The position numbers were made by a program, and so were the translations under genes. This document shows positions 38,342 to 46,189 of a stretch of 64,000 nt of DNA, piece by piece; the stretch's first letter is position 1; every line of letters starts with the position of its first letter. This DNA comes from Alphaproteobacteria bacterium (lineage in GTDB: Bacteria > Pseudomonadota > Alphaproteobacteria > UBA8366 > Aestuariispiraceae): positions 1,364,001 to 1,428,000 of the forward strand of contig JAWPMN010000001.1 of NCBI GenBank assembly GCA_033344895.1. The letters run 5' to 3'. The notes beneath the pieces are model-generated. The model did no database searches. It saw nothing but the letters and a program-made list of their open reading frames with translations, and was not told the DNA's origin.

Positions 38342-38794
38342 ATGGCACACCGGCACGACAGCATCACCGACACCGCCGCCCCGCAGCGCCCCTTCACGGA
38401 CGCGCTTGCGCGGTTGAAGGAGGTGGGGCTGCGCCCGACACGGCAGCGTCTGGCGCTGGCCAAGCTGCTGTTCGACGCCGGCGATCAGCACATCACCGCC
38501 GAGCAGCTGCACGGCATGGCGCGCAACTCCGCCGTCAAGGTGTCGCTGGCAACCGTCTACAACACCCTGCACCAGTTTCGCGATTCGGGGCTGCTGCGGG
38601 AAGTGGTGGTCGGTCAGGGACGGTCCTATTTCGACACCAACACCCGGGATCACCATCACTTCTTCGTCGAGCCGATGGGCGAACTGGTCGACATCCCGGT
38701 CGATGCCGTCGAGGTGAGCCAGCTGCCGGCGCCGCCGGAAGGCACGGTCATGGACCGTGTGGACGTGATCATCCGGGTCACCCGGGACGCCTGA
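38342..38794 (+). CDS. irr: Irr-type iron response regulator (Fur family)
   Basis: 150 residues. The DNA-binding domain reads GLRPTRQRLALAKLLF then VSLATVYNTLHQFRDSGLL, as in Fur-family proteins. The C-terminal domain has TNTRDHHHFFVE, the triple-histidine HHH at 104-106 that marks Irr, and there are no CxxC zinc pairs. Irr proteins act in low iron and are inactivated through haem in alphaproteobacteria; an N-terminal haem-regulatory cysteine motif is not present here. It is followed by a rubrerythrin gene with two Irr-box-like repeats between. The ATG at 38342 is preferred; a 20-residue upstream extension is in frame. Confidence 0.9.
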   Translation: MAHRHDSITDTAAPQRPFTDALARLKEVGLRPTRQRLALAKLLFDAGDQHITAEQLHGMARNSAVKVSLATVYNTLHQFRDSGLLREVVVGQGRSYFDTNTRDHHHFFVEPMGELVDIPVDAVEVSQLPAPPEGTVMDRVDVIIRVTRDA

Positions 38795-38837
38795 CCGCAG
38801 GCATCTTCGGCCGCTTCATCAATCCAATATACTGTAC

Positions 38838-38854
38838 ATTAGAACGATTATAAT
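38838..38854. promoter_or_regulatory. Irr-box (ICE)-like inverted repeat 1, upstream of rubrerythrin
   Basis: The 17 bases TTAGAA-CGA-TTATAA with flanking A and T resemble the iron control element TTTAGAA-N3-TTCTAAA bound by Irr. Half-sites agree except for one base in the second arm. It lies 155-171 bases before the rubrerythrin ATG and 44 bases after the irr stop. Confidence 0.55.
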
Positions 38855-38883
38855 CTGTTGACTCCTGCCACGACCGGGGTAAC

Positions 38884-38899
38884 ATGGAATCGTTCCAAA
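38884..38899. promoter_or_regulatory. Irr-box (ICE)-like inverted repeat 2, upstream of rubrerythrin
   Basis: TGGAA-TCG-TTCCA is a perfect 5-bp inverted repeat. Read on the minus strand it contains TTTGGAACGATTCCA, close to the ICE consensus with G for A in each arm, and shares the GAACGATT core with the first site 46 bases upstream. Confidence 0.5.
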
Positions 38900-39008
38900 T
38901 ACGTGACGCTGGTACCGTCGCGTGACTGGAGCGATCGGTGAGACCATTTCCCTGCCGGCGCCATGACTTTTGTCGCGGCATCGGCATAAACCGGACAGGA
39001 GAGAGACA

Positions 39009-39425
39009 ATGTCCCTCAAGGGCACCAAGACAGAAGAAAACCTGAAGGAAGCGTTCTCGGGCGAGAGCCAGGCCAACCGCCGCTATCTCTACTTCGCCCA
39101 GAAGGCCGATATCGAGGGCTACAACGACGTCGCCGCCGTTTTCCGCTCCACCGCGGAAGGCGAGACGGGCCACGCCCACGGCCATCTGGAATACCTGGAA
39201 GAAGTCGGCGACCCGGCCACCGGCGAGCCGATCGGTGAAACCGCCGACAACCTGAAGGCCGCCATTGCGGGCGAAACGCACGAATACACCGACATGTATC
39301 CGGGCATGGCGCGCACCGCGCGTGAGGAAGGCTTCGACGAAATCGCCCAGTGGTTCGAGACGCTGGCGAAGGCCGAAAAGTCCCATGCCGGTCGTTTCCA
39401 GAAAGCACTGGACACGATGGAGTAA
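39009..39425 (+). CDS. rubrerythrin, diiron domain only
   Basis: 138 residues. It has the four-helix ferritin-like diiron domain but no rubredoxin domain, unlike classical rubrerythrin of about 190 residues. Iron ligands are E19 ([11 protein letters not shown]), E52-x2-H55 (GETGHAHGH), E89 (AGETHEYTD) and E123-x2-H126 ([10 protein letters not shown]). It should reduce hydrogen peroxide with electrons from a separate partner, plausibly the Fe-S protein downstream. The ATG at 39009 follows AGGAGAGAC. Two Irr-like boxes lie upstream and irr is the preceding gene. Confidence 0.93.
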   Translation: MSLKGTKTEENLKEAFSGESQANRRYLYFAQKADIEGYNDVAAVFRSTAEGETGHAHGHLEYLEEVGDPATGEPIGETADNLKAAIAGETHEYTDMYPGMARTAREEGFDEIAQWFETLAKAEKSHAGRFQKALDTME

Positions 39426-39550
39426 GACTCCGGTCGGGAATTCGGTTGCGGGCGGACGGCCGATCCTCGGCACCGCCCGCCGCCGCTCCCCCCACTTTCC
39501 GCGCAGCCTGCGCGGGATCCCCTCTGGTGTGACAGATCAGGAGACGGGCT

Positions 39551-40909
39551 ATGCGCGAAGGCAGCCTGGATGCACCGGTACGCCATCCGATCGACTGGAA
39601 CGATCCGGATTTCTATGACGAAGCGAAGCTGGACGAAGAGCTCAGGCGGGTGTTCGACATCTGTCACGGCTGTCGGCGCTGCTTCAATCTGTGTGACAGC
39701 TTCCCGCGCCTGTTCGACCTGATCGACAATTCCGAGACGGAAGAGCTCGATTCCGTCGATTCCAAGGATTTCAAACCGGTCGTGGACGCCTGCACATTGT
39801 GCGACATGTGCTTCATGGTGAAGTGCCCCTATGTCCCGCCCCACGAGTTCAACCTGGATTTCCCGCATCTGATGTTGCGCTACCGGGCGGTGGAAAACCG
39901 CAAGGGGTTGCGCGGCGGCATGGAAGGCCAGCTGACCAAAACAGACCGCAACGGCAAGCTGGGCAGCACCGTCGCCGGCCTCGCCAACTGGGCGACGCGA
40001 GAGGACAACAGCCTTGCGCGCGGCGTGATGCAATCCATCGCAGGGGTCCACAAGGAAGCCGCCCTGCCGCCCTTCGCCGGCAAGACGCTGCTGGACATGG
40101 CGGGCGACTTGCCGAAGGCCGACCCGAAAGGCCCCGCCGCCGGGCAGAAGGCCGTGATCTATGCGACCTGCTACGGCAACTACAACACACCGGAAATCGG
40201 TGAGGCCGCCGTCAAGGTCCTGGCGAAGAGCGGCGTCGAGTGCGAGATCGTCTATCCCGAATGCTGCGGCATGCCGCAGATGGAACAGGGCGATATCGGC
40301 ACCGTGGCGGGCAAGGCCAAGAACGTCGCGAAAGCCCTCAAACCCTATATCGACAAGGGCTATGACGTGATCGCGCTGGTGCCGTCCTGCGCGCTGATGC
40401 TGAAATTCGAATGGCCCCTGATCGTGCCGAACGATCCGGACATCAAGGCATTGGCCGAAGCGTCCCATGACATTTCGGAGTATGTTGTCGCCCTGTCCAA
40501 GAAGACCGGCCTGGCCGACGGCATGCAGCCGCTGGACGGGCCGATCGCGATCCATATCTCCTGCCATGCGCGGGCCCAGAACATGGGACAGAAGGGGGCG
40601 GAACTGGCCCGTCTGATCCCCGACACGCGAATTGCCGCGGTTGAGCGGTGCTCCGGCCATGGCGGTTCCTGGGGCATCATGAAGGACAATTTCGAAGTCG
40701 GCATGAAGGTCGGAAAGCCGGTCTTCAAACAGATGCAGGCCAAGGGAAAGGCGAAGTTCGTTGCGTCGGAATGCCCGCTTGCGGGGCTGCACATCAAGCA
40801 GGGAATCACCCGCAATCCGGAAGATCCGGGCGAAGGGGCGGAACGGAACGATCCGGAACTGGCCGCCCATCCGATCGTTCTGCTGGCCAAATCCTATGGG
40901 CTGATGTAG
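39551..40909 (+). CDS. CCG-domain (Fe-S)-binding protein, GlpC/HdrB-like
   Basis: 452 residues. Two ferredoxin-type [4Fe-4S] motifs stand at the N-terminus: C38, C41, C44, C48 ([15 protein letters not shown]) and C81, C84, C87, C92 ([13 protein letters not shown], with one extra residue before the last Cys). Two CCG-type domains follow, seen as [10 protein letters not shown] near 236 and [10 protein letters not shown] with ERCSGHGG near 350-360. These fold around further clusters in GlpC, HdrB and related electron carriers. It lies between rubrerythrin and DUF3501, a set recurrent in proteobacteria, so it probably delivers electrons to rubrerythrin. Confidence 0.9.
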   Translation: MREGSLDAPVRHPIDWNDPDFYDEAKLDEELRRVFDICHGCRRCFNLCDSFPRLFDLIDNSETEELDSVDSKDFKPVVDACTLCDMCFMVKCPYVPPHEFNLDFPHLMLRYRAVENRKGLRGGMEGQLTKTDRNGKLGSTVAGLANWATREDNSLARGVMQSIAGVHKEAALPPFAGKTLLDMAGDLPKADPKGPAAGQKAVIYATCYGNYNTPEIGEAAVKVLAKSGVECEIVYPECCGMPQMEQGDIGTVAGKAKNVAKALKPYIDKGYDVIALVPSCALMLKFEWPLIVPNDPDIKALAEASHDISEYVVALSKKTGLADGMQPLDGPIAIHISCHARAQNMGQKGAELARLIPDTRIAAVERCSGHGGSWGIMKDNFEVGMKVGKPVFKQMQAKGKAKFVASECPLAGLHIKQGITRNPEDPGEGAERNDPELAAHPIVLLAKSYGLM

Positions 40910-41003
40910 TTGCGACACGTTCGCAATTGAAATTCGAAACGGTGCTGTTTGGGGGACCGGCGGACTGCCGCCGGGGGACAGCCTCTAACGGAGATCCGAA
41001 GAG

Positions 41004-41597
41004 ATGGAGCATATGAGCAAGCGTGAAATTACCAAGGCCGACATCCTGCCGCTGGACGAATACGTCAAGGTCCGCAAGCAGCGCCATGCCGAGCTGATCG
41101 CCCTGAAGAAACACCGCCGGATCGAGATCGGACCGGTAGCCACCTGCTATTTCGAGAATTTCGACACGATGCTGCACCAGGTGCAGGAGATGCTGTACAT
41201 CGAAAAGGGCGGCGAGGAGCAGATCGCGGATGAACTGAGTGCCTACAATCCGATGATCCCGAACGGCCGGGAGCTCACTGCGACCGTCATGTTCGAAATC
41301 GACGATCCGATCCGCCGCAAGAATTTCCTGTCCCGTCTGGGCGGGGTCGAGGAGACGATGTTCATCCGGTTCGGCGACCATGAGGTCAAGGGTGTGCCGG
41401 AAGAAGATGTCGACCGCACCAATGCCGCCGGCAAGGCGTCGTCGGTGCAGTTCATCCACTTCCCCTTCACCGAGGCGCAGGCCTCGGCATTCCGATCCGC
41501 TTCCCAGGTGCTGGTCGGGTTTTCCCATGAGCAGTACGGCCACATGACCGTGCTCACCGAAGCGTCGCGCGACGCATTGGCAGCCGATTTCGATTAA
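41004..41597 (+). CDS. DUF3501 family protein
   Basis: 197 residues, no known biochemical function. It reads KREITKADILPLDEYVKVRK and HRRIEIGPVATCYFENFDTM, then ELTATVMFEIDDPIRRKNFL, the DUF3501 order. There is no signal peptide or membrane helix, and only a single cysteine (C44, in VATCYFEN), so it is unlikely to carry an Fe-S cluster alone. The gene closes the rubrerythrin/Fe-S operon, 94 bases after the CCG-domain gene. GGAGATCCGAAGAG precedes the first ATG. A role in rubrerythrin maturation or peroxide defence is inferred from context only. Confidence 0.88.
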   Translation: MEHMSKREITKADILPLDEYVKVRKQRHAELIALKKHRRIEIGPVATCYFENFDTMLHQVQEMLYIEKGGEEQIADELSAYNPMIPNGRELTATVMFEIDDPIRRKNFLSRLGGVEETMFIRFGDHEVKGVPEEDVDRTNAAGKASSVQFIHFPFTEAQASAFRSASQVLVGFSHEQYGHMTVLTEASRDALAADFD

Positions 41598-41624
41598 CCC
41601 CCCAAGGTACCGGGATCGCTGCCC

Positions 41625-41651
41625 CGGCCCCCTGCCCCAGGCGGGGGGCCG
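41625..41651. terminator. hairpin between DUF3501 and TetR genes
   Basis: CGGCCCCC and GGGGGCCG pair over eight bases around an 11-base loop, 27 bases after the DUF3501 stop and 12 bases beyond the convergent TetR stop. On the plus strand it is followed by ATTTG. Confidence 0.6.
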
Positions 41652-41663
41652 ATTTGCATTCGG

Positions 41664-42245
41664 TCAGGACCGACGTTCGGCCGCGGCACACAGGGCGCGG
41701 GCGGCGTCAGACGCGGCGTCGATATACGCCGTGTCATGATGCACCAGCATCGCAGAGAACGCACCGTCGATCAGCAGGACGACTTGCCGGGCGATGGCGT
41801 CCGGTCGGAGCAGCCCCGCCTCGCCCAGGACCTGCGACAGCCAGGCCTCGACATTCTTCTTGTGGATCGACGCAGCCCGGATTGCCGGATGGCCCGGCAT
41901 ATTGGCCAGTTCGCCCGCCGTCCTGAGAAAGCCGCAACCGCGCCATTCCGGCCGCTTCGACGCGCGCAGCAGACCGTCGAACAGAGCGGCGACCCGACTG
42001 TCGAGCGTCGCATCATCGGGCCCGAACCAGCGCTGGAAGGCCGCCAGATTGGGGGCATCCCGGGACTGAAGATAGGCCTCTATCAGGTCGTCCTTGCTGC
42101 GGAAATGATAGTAGAGCGACCGCTTCGTGATGCCGGCCCGCTCCGCGATCGCATCGACCCCTGTTGCCCGAACACCGTCGCGATAGAACAGGGCATTTGC
42201 TGATTCGACGATTCGTTGCTTCGTACTGACTTCGGATTCTGCCAT
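41664..42245 (-). CDS. TetR-family transcriptional regulator
   Basis: 193 residues. The HTH begins KQRIVESANALFYRDGVRAT and continues IAERAGITKRSLYYHFRSKD, typical of TetR. The C-terminal ligand domain has CGFLRTAGELANMPGHPA and is otherwise unassigned. It is divergent from an enoyl-CoA hydratase gene with 79 bases between, and a 24-bp near-perfect palindrome covers its own start. It therefore probably represses both itself and the hydratase, with an acyl-CoA or related lipid as inducer. Confidence 0.9.
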   Translation of the reverse strand: MAESEVSTKQRIVESANALFYRDGVRATGVDAIAERAGITKRSLYYHFRSKDDLIEAYLQSRDAPNLAAFQRWFGPDDATLDSRVAALFDGLLRASKRPEWRGCGFLRTAGELANMPGHPAIRAASIHKKNVEAWLSQVLGEAGLLRPDAIARQVVLLIDGAFSAMLVHHDTAYIDAASDAARALCAAAERRS

Positions 42246-42268
42246 GTATACTCACCGGTGAGTGTACA
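42245..42268. promoter_or_regulatory. strong palindromic operator overlapping the TetR start
   Basis: Twelve-base arms TGTATACTCACC and GGTGAGTGTACA pair with one mismatch across 24 bp with no spacer. The repeat touches the TetR ATG and is 57 bases before the hydratase ATG. Such uninterrupted ACTCACCGGTGAGT cores are typical of TetR-type operators. Confidence 0.7.
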
Positions 42269-42324
42269 TCCGTTTGGATCTGTCTAGCGTCGGCCCGGTC
42301 GAAACGCAAATCCGGAGTCATCTG

Positions 42325-43119
42325 ATGTCTGAAACGCTCATTGAATCCCGGCAGGGGCCGATCGCAATCCTGCGGCTGAACCGGCCAGACAAGCTGAATG
42401 CCCTGAACTATGAAACACTGGACCGTCTCTCTCTGGCGGTGGATCGGATCGAAGCCGACGACACGCTGCGTGCCGTCATCCTGACCGGGGCTGGGGATCG
42501 GGCCTTCTCCGCCGGCGCCGATATTCCGGAATTCGCAGGGAGCATCTCCCATGGCGCAGACACCGCCCTGCGGCAGTTCGTCCGGCGCGGCCAGGCGCTG
42601 ACGGCCCGAATAGAGGCCTTTCCGAAGCCGTTGATCGTCGCGGTCAACGGTTTGGCCTATGGCGGTGGCTGCGAGATTACGGAGGCGGCGGCCCTGTCCA
42701 TCGCCAGCGACCGGGCACGGTTTGCGAAACCGGAAATCGCTATCGGCATTCCGCCAACTTTCGGCGGAACCCAACGTTTGCCGCGATTGGCGGGCCGCAA
42801 GCGCGCGCTGGAACTGCTGCTGACAGGGGAGGATTTCGGCGCCGCCCGCGCCCTGGAACTCGGATTGATCAACCGGGTCGTCCCCCATGACGAGCTGATG
42901 TCGGTCAGCCTGGATCTGGCGCAGCGGATCTTGAGGCACGCCCCCGAACCGACGGCTGCGATCCTGCGGGCGGTGGCCCATGGTCTGAACGCCCCGATCA
43001 GCGAAGGCCTGCGAATTGAAGGGGAGCAGTTCGCGCGGGTCGCGGAAACCCGGAATACCGGGGAAGCACTGAAAGCCTGGATCGAGCGGCGTCCCCCGAA
43101 ATACGGCCTGACGGCATGA
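42325..43119 (+). CDS. enoyl-CoA hydratase/isomerase family protein
   Basis: 264 residues, crotonase fold. The acyl-CoA oxyanion hole is seen in AFSAGADIPEFAG and in NGLAYGGGCEITEAA, and the catalytic acidic segment is in PEIAIGIPPTFGGTQRLPRL, with the Glu pair typical of hydratases. It probably hydrates 2-enoyl-CoA in beta-oxidation; the chain length is unknown. A GGAG site precedes the ATG at 42325. It is divergent from, and probably controlled by, the TetR regulator. A terminator hairpin follows its stop. Confidence 0.88.
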   Translation: MSETLIESRQGPIAILRLNRPDKLNALNYETLDRLSLAVDRIEADDTLRAVILTGAGDRAFSAGADIPEFAGSISHGADTALRQFVRRGQALTARIEAFPKPLIVAVNGLAYGGGCEITEAAALSIASDRARFAKPEIAIGIPPTFGGTQRLPRLAGRKRALELLLTGEDFGAARALELGLINRVVPHDELMSVSLDLAQRILRHAPEPTAAILRAVAHGLNAPISEGLRIEGEQFARVAETRNTGEALKAWIERRPPKYGLTA

Positions 43120-43131
43120 AATTGGGGACAA

Positions 43132-43156
43132 GGCGGCGGGCACGGAACCCGCCGCC
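43132..43156. terminator. hairpin between enoyl-CoA hydratase and YHS genes
   Basis: GGCGGCGGG and CCCGCCGCC pair perfectly over nine bases around a 7-base loop, placed between two convergent stops. It has no U-run. Confidence 0.6.
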
Positions 43157-43177
43157 CCGACCGAGCCTCAACTGCGC

Positions 43178-43651
43178 TTACTGCTGCAGATCGGCCGGCG
43201 CCTTGTCGGCGATGTCGACCCACTTGCCGTCGGCCTGCTCGATATAACCGGGAACGTCCTTCAGCCAACGCTCCTGAATCTGCGAGGACAGGTTCAGATA
43301 CAGCTTGCCGTCGACGATGCGCCACTGGGTCGGGTCGCCGTCGAACTTGAAGCCCATCGCGGTCCCGAAGGCGCAGTAGCCGCCATATTGCGGGATGTAG
43401 GCTTCCGGATCTGCTTCGAAGGTCGCCTTGTGGGCTTCATTTGCGAAGCGGTAGGTCGCGCCCTGGTACTCCGACGTGATTTGCCAATCACCCTGAACCG
43501 GTTTTCCATCGGTGAAATAGGCAACCGGATCATAACCCTGCAGGGCTAGACCGGTTTGAGAGGTATTCAACTCGACACCGGCCGCCAGGGCGCTGGTCGC
43601 GAGGAACAGTGAGACCAGTGCATTGGCCAGCAGGGACGTAAGGGTCTTCAT
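43178..43651 (-). CDS. exported YHS-domain protein
   Basis: 157 residues. A signal peptide is evident (SLLANALVSLFLATSALAAG). The YHS domain follows: GLALQGYDPVAYFTDG, RFANEAHKATFEADPEAYIP and QYGGYCAFG with its conserved cysteine. YHS domains bind metal ions such as copper in some proteins; no catalytic function is established. The start at 43651 gives the signal peptide; upstream in-frame codons would extend it to 43861 across the divergent TetR promoter. It is divergent from a TetR gene with 203 bases between, and may be its target. Confidence 0.85.
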   Translation of the reverse strand: MKTLTSLLANALVSLFLATSALAAGVELNTSQTGLALQGYDPVAYFTDGKPVQGDWQITSEYQGATYRFANEAHKATFEADPEAYIPQYGGYCAFGTAMGFKFDGDPTQWRIVDGKLYLNLSSQIQERWLKDVPGYIEQADGKWVDIADKAPADLQQ

Positions 43652-43782
43652 GTGTGATACTCCCGAATTGAAGGGATCGCGATCCCGATCGATTGCGGCG
43701 GGGAAATGCCGCGGGAAAGTGCGGTGGGAACCGCGACGGCGCCTGGCAGGACACCGCCTGTCGGGTATAGATACAATTCGGA

Positions 43783-43792
43783 ACCATTTGGT
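43783..43792. promoter_or_regulatory. short inverted repeat in YHS/TetR intergenic region
   Basis: ACCA-TT-TGGT, 63 bases before the second TetR gene, lies in the AT-rich centre of the divergent region. It is short, so a possible operator only. Confidence 0.25.
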
Positions 43793-43854
43793 ACAAAACA
43801 ACAGAGCGTGAAGCTCGCGTGAACGATAGGCCGGAATCGCGTTAGGAACCGGAA

Positions 43855-44418
43855 ATGGCACGACCGAGGGAATTCGATACCGACGCCGCGATGCTGGGGG
43901 CGATGCAGGTCTTCTGGTTGAAAGGCTATGCCGCGACCAATCTGCCGGATCTGCTGGACGCGATGAACATCACCCGCGGCAGCTTCTACAAGGCCTTCAG
44001 TGACAAGGAATCGGTCTATCTCGCCGCCCTGGACTATTACGACGACAAGGTCGTGTCGGGCGTCGTCGACATGCTGGGATCGGTGCGCGCCACCAGCGCC
44101 TCGGCCTGTCTTGCGCCCCTGTTCTCAGGTCAGGGGGAGTTCGCGGAAAGGGGCTGCTTCATCTGCAACGCGATGGTGGATCTGGCCCCCTTCAACCCGC
44201 GGGTCGCCGCGCGTACTCACCAGATGGCAGAACGGTTGCGGGCCGCGATCGAGGCCGTTCTGGACCATTTCGAAATCGGGGGCAGCGCGGCGCACCGCCG
44301 GGAGCTCTCGGAACTGGTGCTGCATCTCTATCTCGGCTTCCAGGCGATGGGCCGGGCGGATCGGAAAGCCCAGGATTGGCGGGCACGCCTGGCCCGCCTG
44401 TTCGAAGAGCCTGACTGA
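43855..44418 (+). CDS. TetR-family transcriptional regulator (AcrR/YxaF-like)
   Basis: 187 residues. The HTH is AMLGAMQVFWLKGYAATNLP then LLDAMNITRGSFYKAFSDKE, the subgroup with Phe-Trp after helix 1. The ligand domain includes GCFICNAMVDLAPFNPRVA, seen in TetR members that respond to electrophiles or small organics. The cysteine pair in CFICN may be redox or ligand relevant. It is divergent from the YHS-domain gene, a likely target. Confidence 0.88.
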   Translation: MARPREFDTDAAMLGAMQVFWLKGYAATNLPDLLDAMNITRGSFYKAFSDKESVYLAALDYYDDKVVSGVVDMLGSVRATSASACLAPLFSGQGEFAERGCFICNAMVDLAPFNPRVAARTHQMAERLRAAIEAVLDHFEIGGSAAHRRELSELVLHLYLGFQAMGRADRKAQDWRARLARLFEEPD

Positions 44419-44431
44419 GGGATCGCCGCTG

Positions 44432-44956
44432 CTACTGCAGCGTCTCGCCGGCCTCGACACCCCAGACATCCGCACGCTTCAGCCACCCGTCATAGCCCTG
44501 TACGGTGACAAGACACCAGGAGGCATCGCAATATTCCACCCGGGCGACCATGCCTTCGGCCAGTCGGGCGACGGCGGGGGAGGCTTCGTCGGAGAGGCGG
44601 CGCAGCGTGGTTTCCGGCTTGGTGACGATCACGGTTCGACGCGAGCTCAGCAACGCGAAATGGACCCAGCCCTCGTCGCCTTCCCAATCCCGGATCTTTC
44701 GCCATTTGTCGAATTCGGCGATTACCTGGACAGGCATGTCCAGCCGGCGATAGACCCAGCGGATCGGATAGTCGACCCCCGGACCGGTACGGACATTCGC
44801 CTCTGTCGCCTTGATGGACACCATCCGCGGGATCGGCTGACCGCTGCCCGGACCCGTTCCCTGTCCGGCACTCTGCGCGGCCACGGGCGCCCCCCCGGAA
44901 AGCAGGGCGATGCCCAGTCCGACGGAGAGCAGCAATGTGAGCGCGAGCCGGCGCAT
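44432..44956 (-). CDS. exported SH3-domain (SH3_3/YgiM-like) protein
   Basis: 174 residues. A signal peptide is present (LALTLLLSVGLGIALLSG, cleavage near AAAQ). Two bacterial SH3 units follow: EANVRTGPGVDYPIRWVYRR with EGWVHFALLSS, and a second, ARVEYCDASWCLVTVQ with DGWLKRADVWG. Such domains bind peptidoglycan or partner proteins in the periplasm. The cysteine pair C-x5-C in EYCDASWCL could form a disulfide. It is convergent with the TetR gene and divergent from the hydroxyacid dehydrogenase. Confidence 0.85.
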   Translation of the reverse strand: MRRLALTLLLSVGLGIALLSGGAPVAAQSAGQGTGPGSGQPIPRMVSIKATEANVRTGPGVDYPIRWVYRRLDMPVQVIAEFDKWRKIRDWEGDEGWVHFALLSSRRTVIVTKPETTLRRLSDEASPAVARLAEGMVARVEYCDASWCLVTVQGYDGWLKRADVWGVEAGETLQ

Positions 44957-45118
44957 CCTATCCTCGGAACAACCTGTCGGGCGGCAACGGTTTCCTATAG
45001 CGCGATTCTTCTATAAAGAAAGCGCTGCACCCGGATTCAGGGACGCGGAACCGTGCGGAAATCCGTCGCACCGGCCCCGTTCCGAACCAGACCGGGACCA
45101 TCGGGGGTTGGACACGCC

Positions 45119-46105
45119 ATGACCTACAGGAAGCCGAAAGTCGTCGTCACGCGCAAACTGCCGGACATCATCGAAACCCGGATGATGGAGCTGTTCGACT
45201 GCGAACTGAATCTGGCCGACGAGGCCTTCACCCGTGAGCAGATGCTCGACGCGGTCCGCCGCGCCGAAATTCTGGTGCCGACCGTCACCGACAAGATCGA
45301 CCGCGAAGTGATCGATGCCGCCGGCGACGGGCTGAAGATGGTCGCCAGTTTCGGTACCGGGGTCGACCATATCGACTTCGCCGCCGCCCGGAAGCGCGGC
45401 ATCATCGTCACCAACACGCCGGATGTCCTGACCGAGGACACGGCCGACATGACCATGGCGCTGATCCTGGCCGTGCCGCGCCGACTGGTGGAAGGCGAAC
45501 AGCTGGTCCGTGAAGGATCCTGGAACGGTTGGAGCCCGACCGGCATGCTGGGTCACCGGATCTGGGGCAAGCGGCTGGGCATCATCGGCATGGGCCGCAT
45601 CGGCACCGCCGTCGCCCGCCGTGCCCGCGGCTTCGGCCTGTCGGTGCATTACCACAACCGCAACCGCGTGCCCGAAGACCTGGAGCAGGAGCTGGAAGCG
45701 ACCTACTGGTCCTCGCTGGATCAGATGATCGCCCATATGGACATTCTGTCGATTAACTGCCCGCACACGCCGGCGACCTATCACCTGCTCAATGCCCGCC
45801 GTCTCGATCTGATGAAGCCGCATGCCTATGTGGTCAACACCTCGCGCGGGGAGGTCATTGACGAGGCCGCGCTGGTCAAGGCCCTGTCCCAGGGCCAGAT
45901 CGCCGGCGCCGGTCTTGACGTCTATGAGAACGAACCGGCGGTCAATCCGAAGCTGATCAAGCTCAGCAATGTCGTCTTGCTGCCGCATATGGGCTCCGCG
46001 ACCATCGAGGGTCGCATCGCCATGGGCGAACGGGTGATCATCAACGTGAAGACCTGGGTCGACGGCCACAACCCGCCCGACCGCGTGATCGACACGATGT
46101 TCTAG
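45119..46105 (+). CDS. D-2-hydroxyacid dehydrogenase (glyoxylate reductase-like)
   Basis: 328 residues. The nucleotide-binding domain has GIIGMGRIGTAVARRARGFG. The catalytic residues are the Arg in VNTSRGEVIDEAALV, the Glu in DVYENEPAVNP and the His in LLPHMGSATIEGR. The pattern fits glyoxylate/hydroxypyruvate reductases of the GyaR type. It reduces a 2-keto acid with NAD(P)H in the cytosol. The start at 45119 removes an Arg/Pro-rich extension. It precedes a MATE gene by 84 bases on the same strand. Confidence 0.9.
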   Translation: MTYRKPKVVVTRKLPDIIETRMMELFDCELNLADEAFTREQMLDAVRRAEILVPTVTDKIDREVIDAAGDGLKMVASFGTGVDHIDFAAARKRGIIVTNTPDVLTEDTADMTMALILAVPRRLVEGEQLVREGSWNGWSPTGMLGHRIWGKRLGIIGMGRIGTAVARRARGFGLSVHYHNRNRVPEDLEQELEATYWSSLDQMIAHMDILSINCPHTPATYHLLNARRLDLMKPHAYVVNTSRGEVIDEAALVKALSQGQIAGAGLDVYENEPAVNPKLIKLSNVVLLPHMGSATIEGRIAMGERVIINVKTWVDGHNPPDRVIDTMF

Positions 46106-46189
46106 CCCCACCCGCGGAGCGGATCACAAACAGGTTCGCCTGGTCGATTTCTCTTGCCGTGCCGTCCGGGCCGGTACACCTAAAACGGC

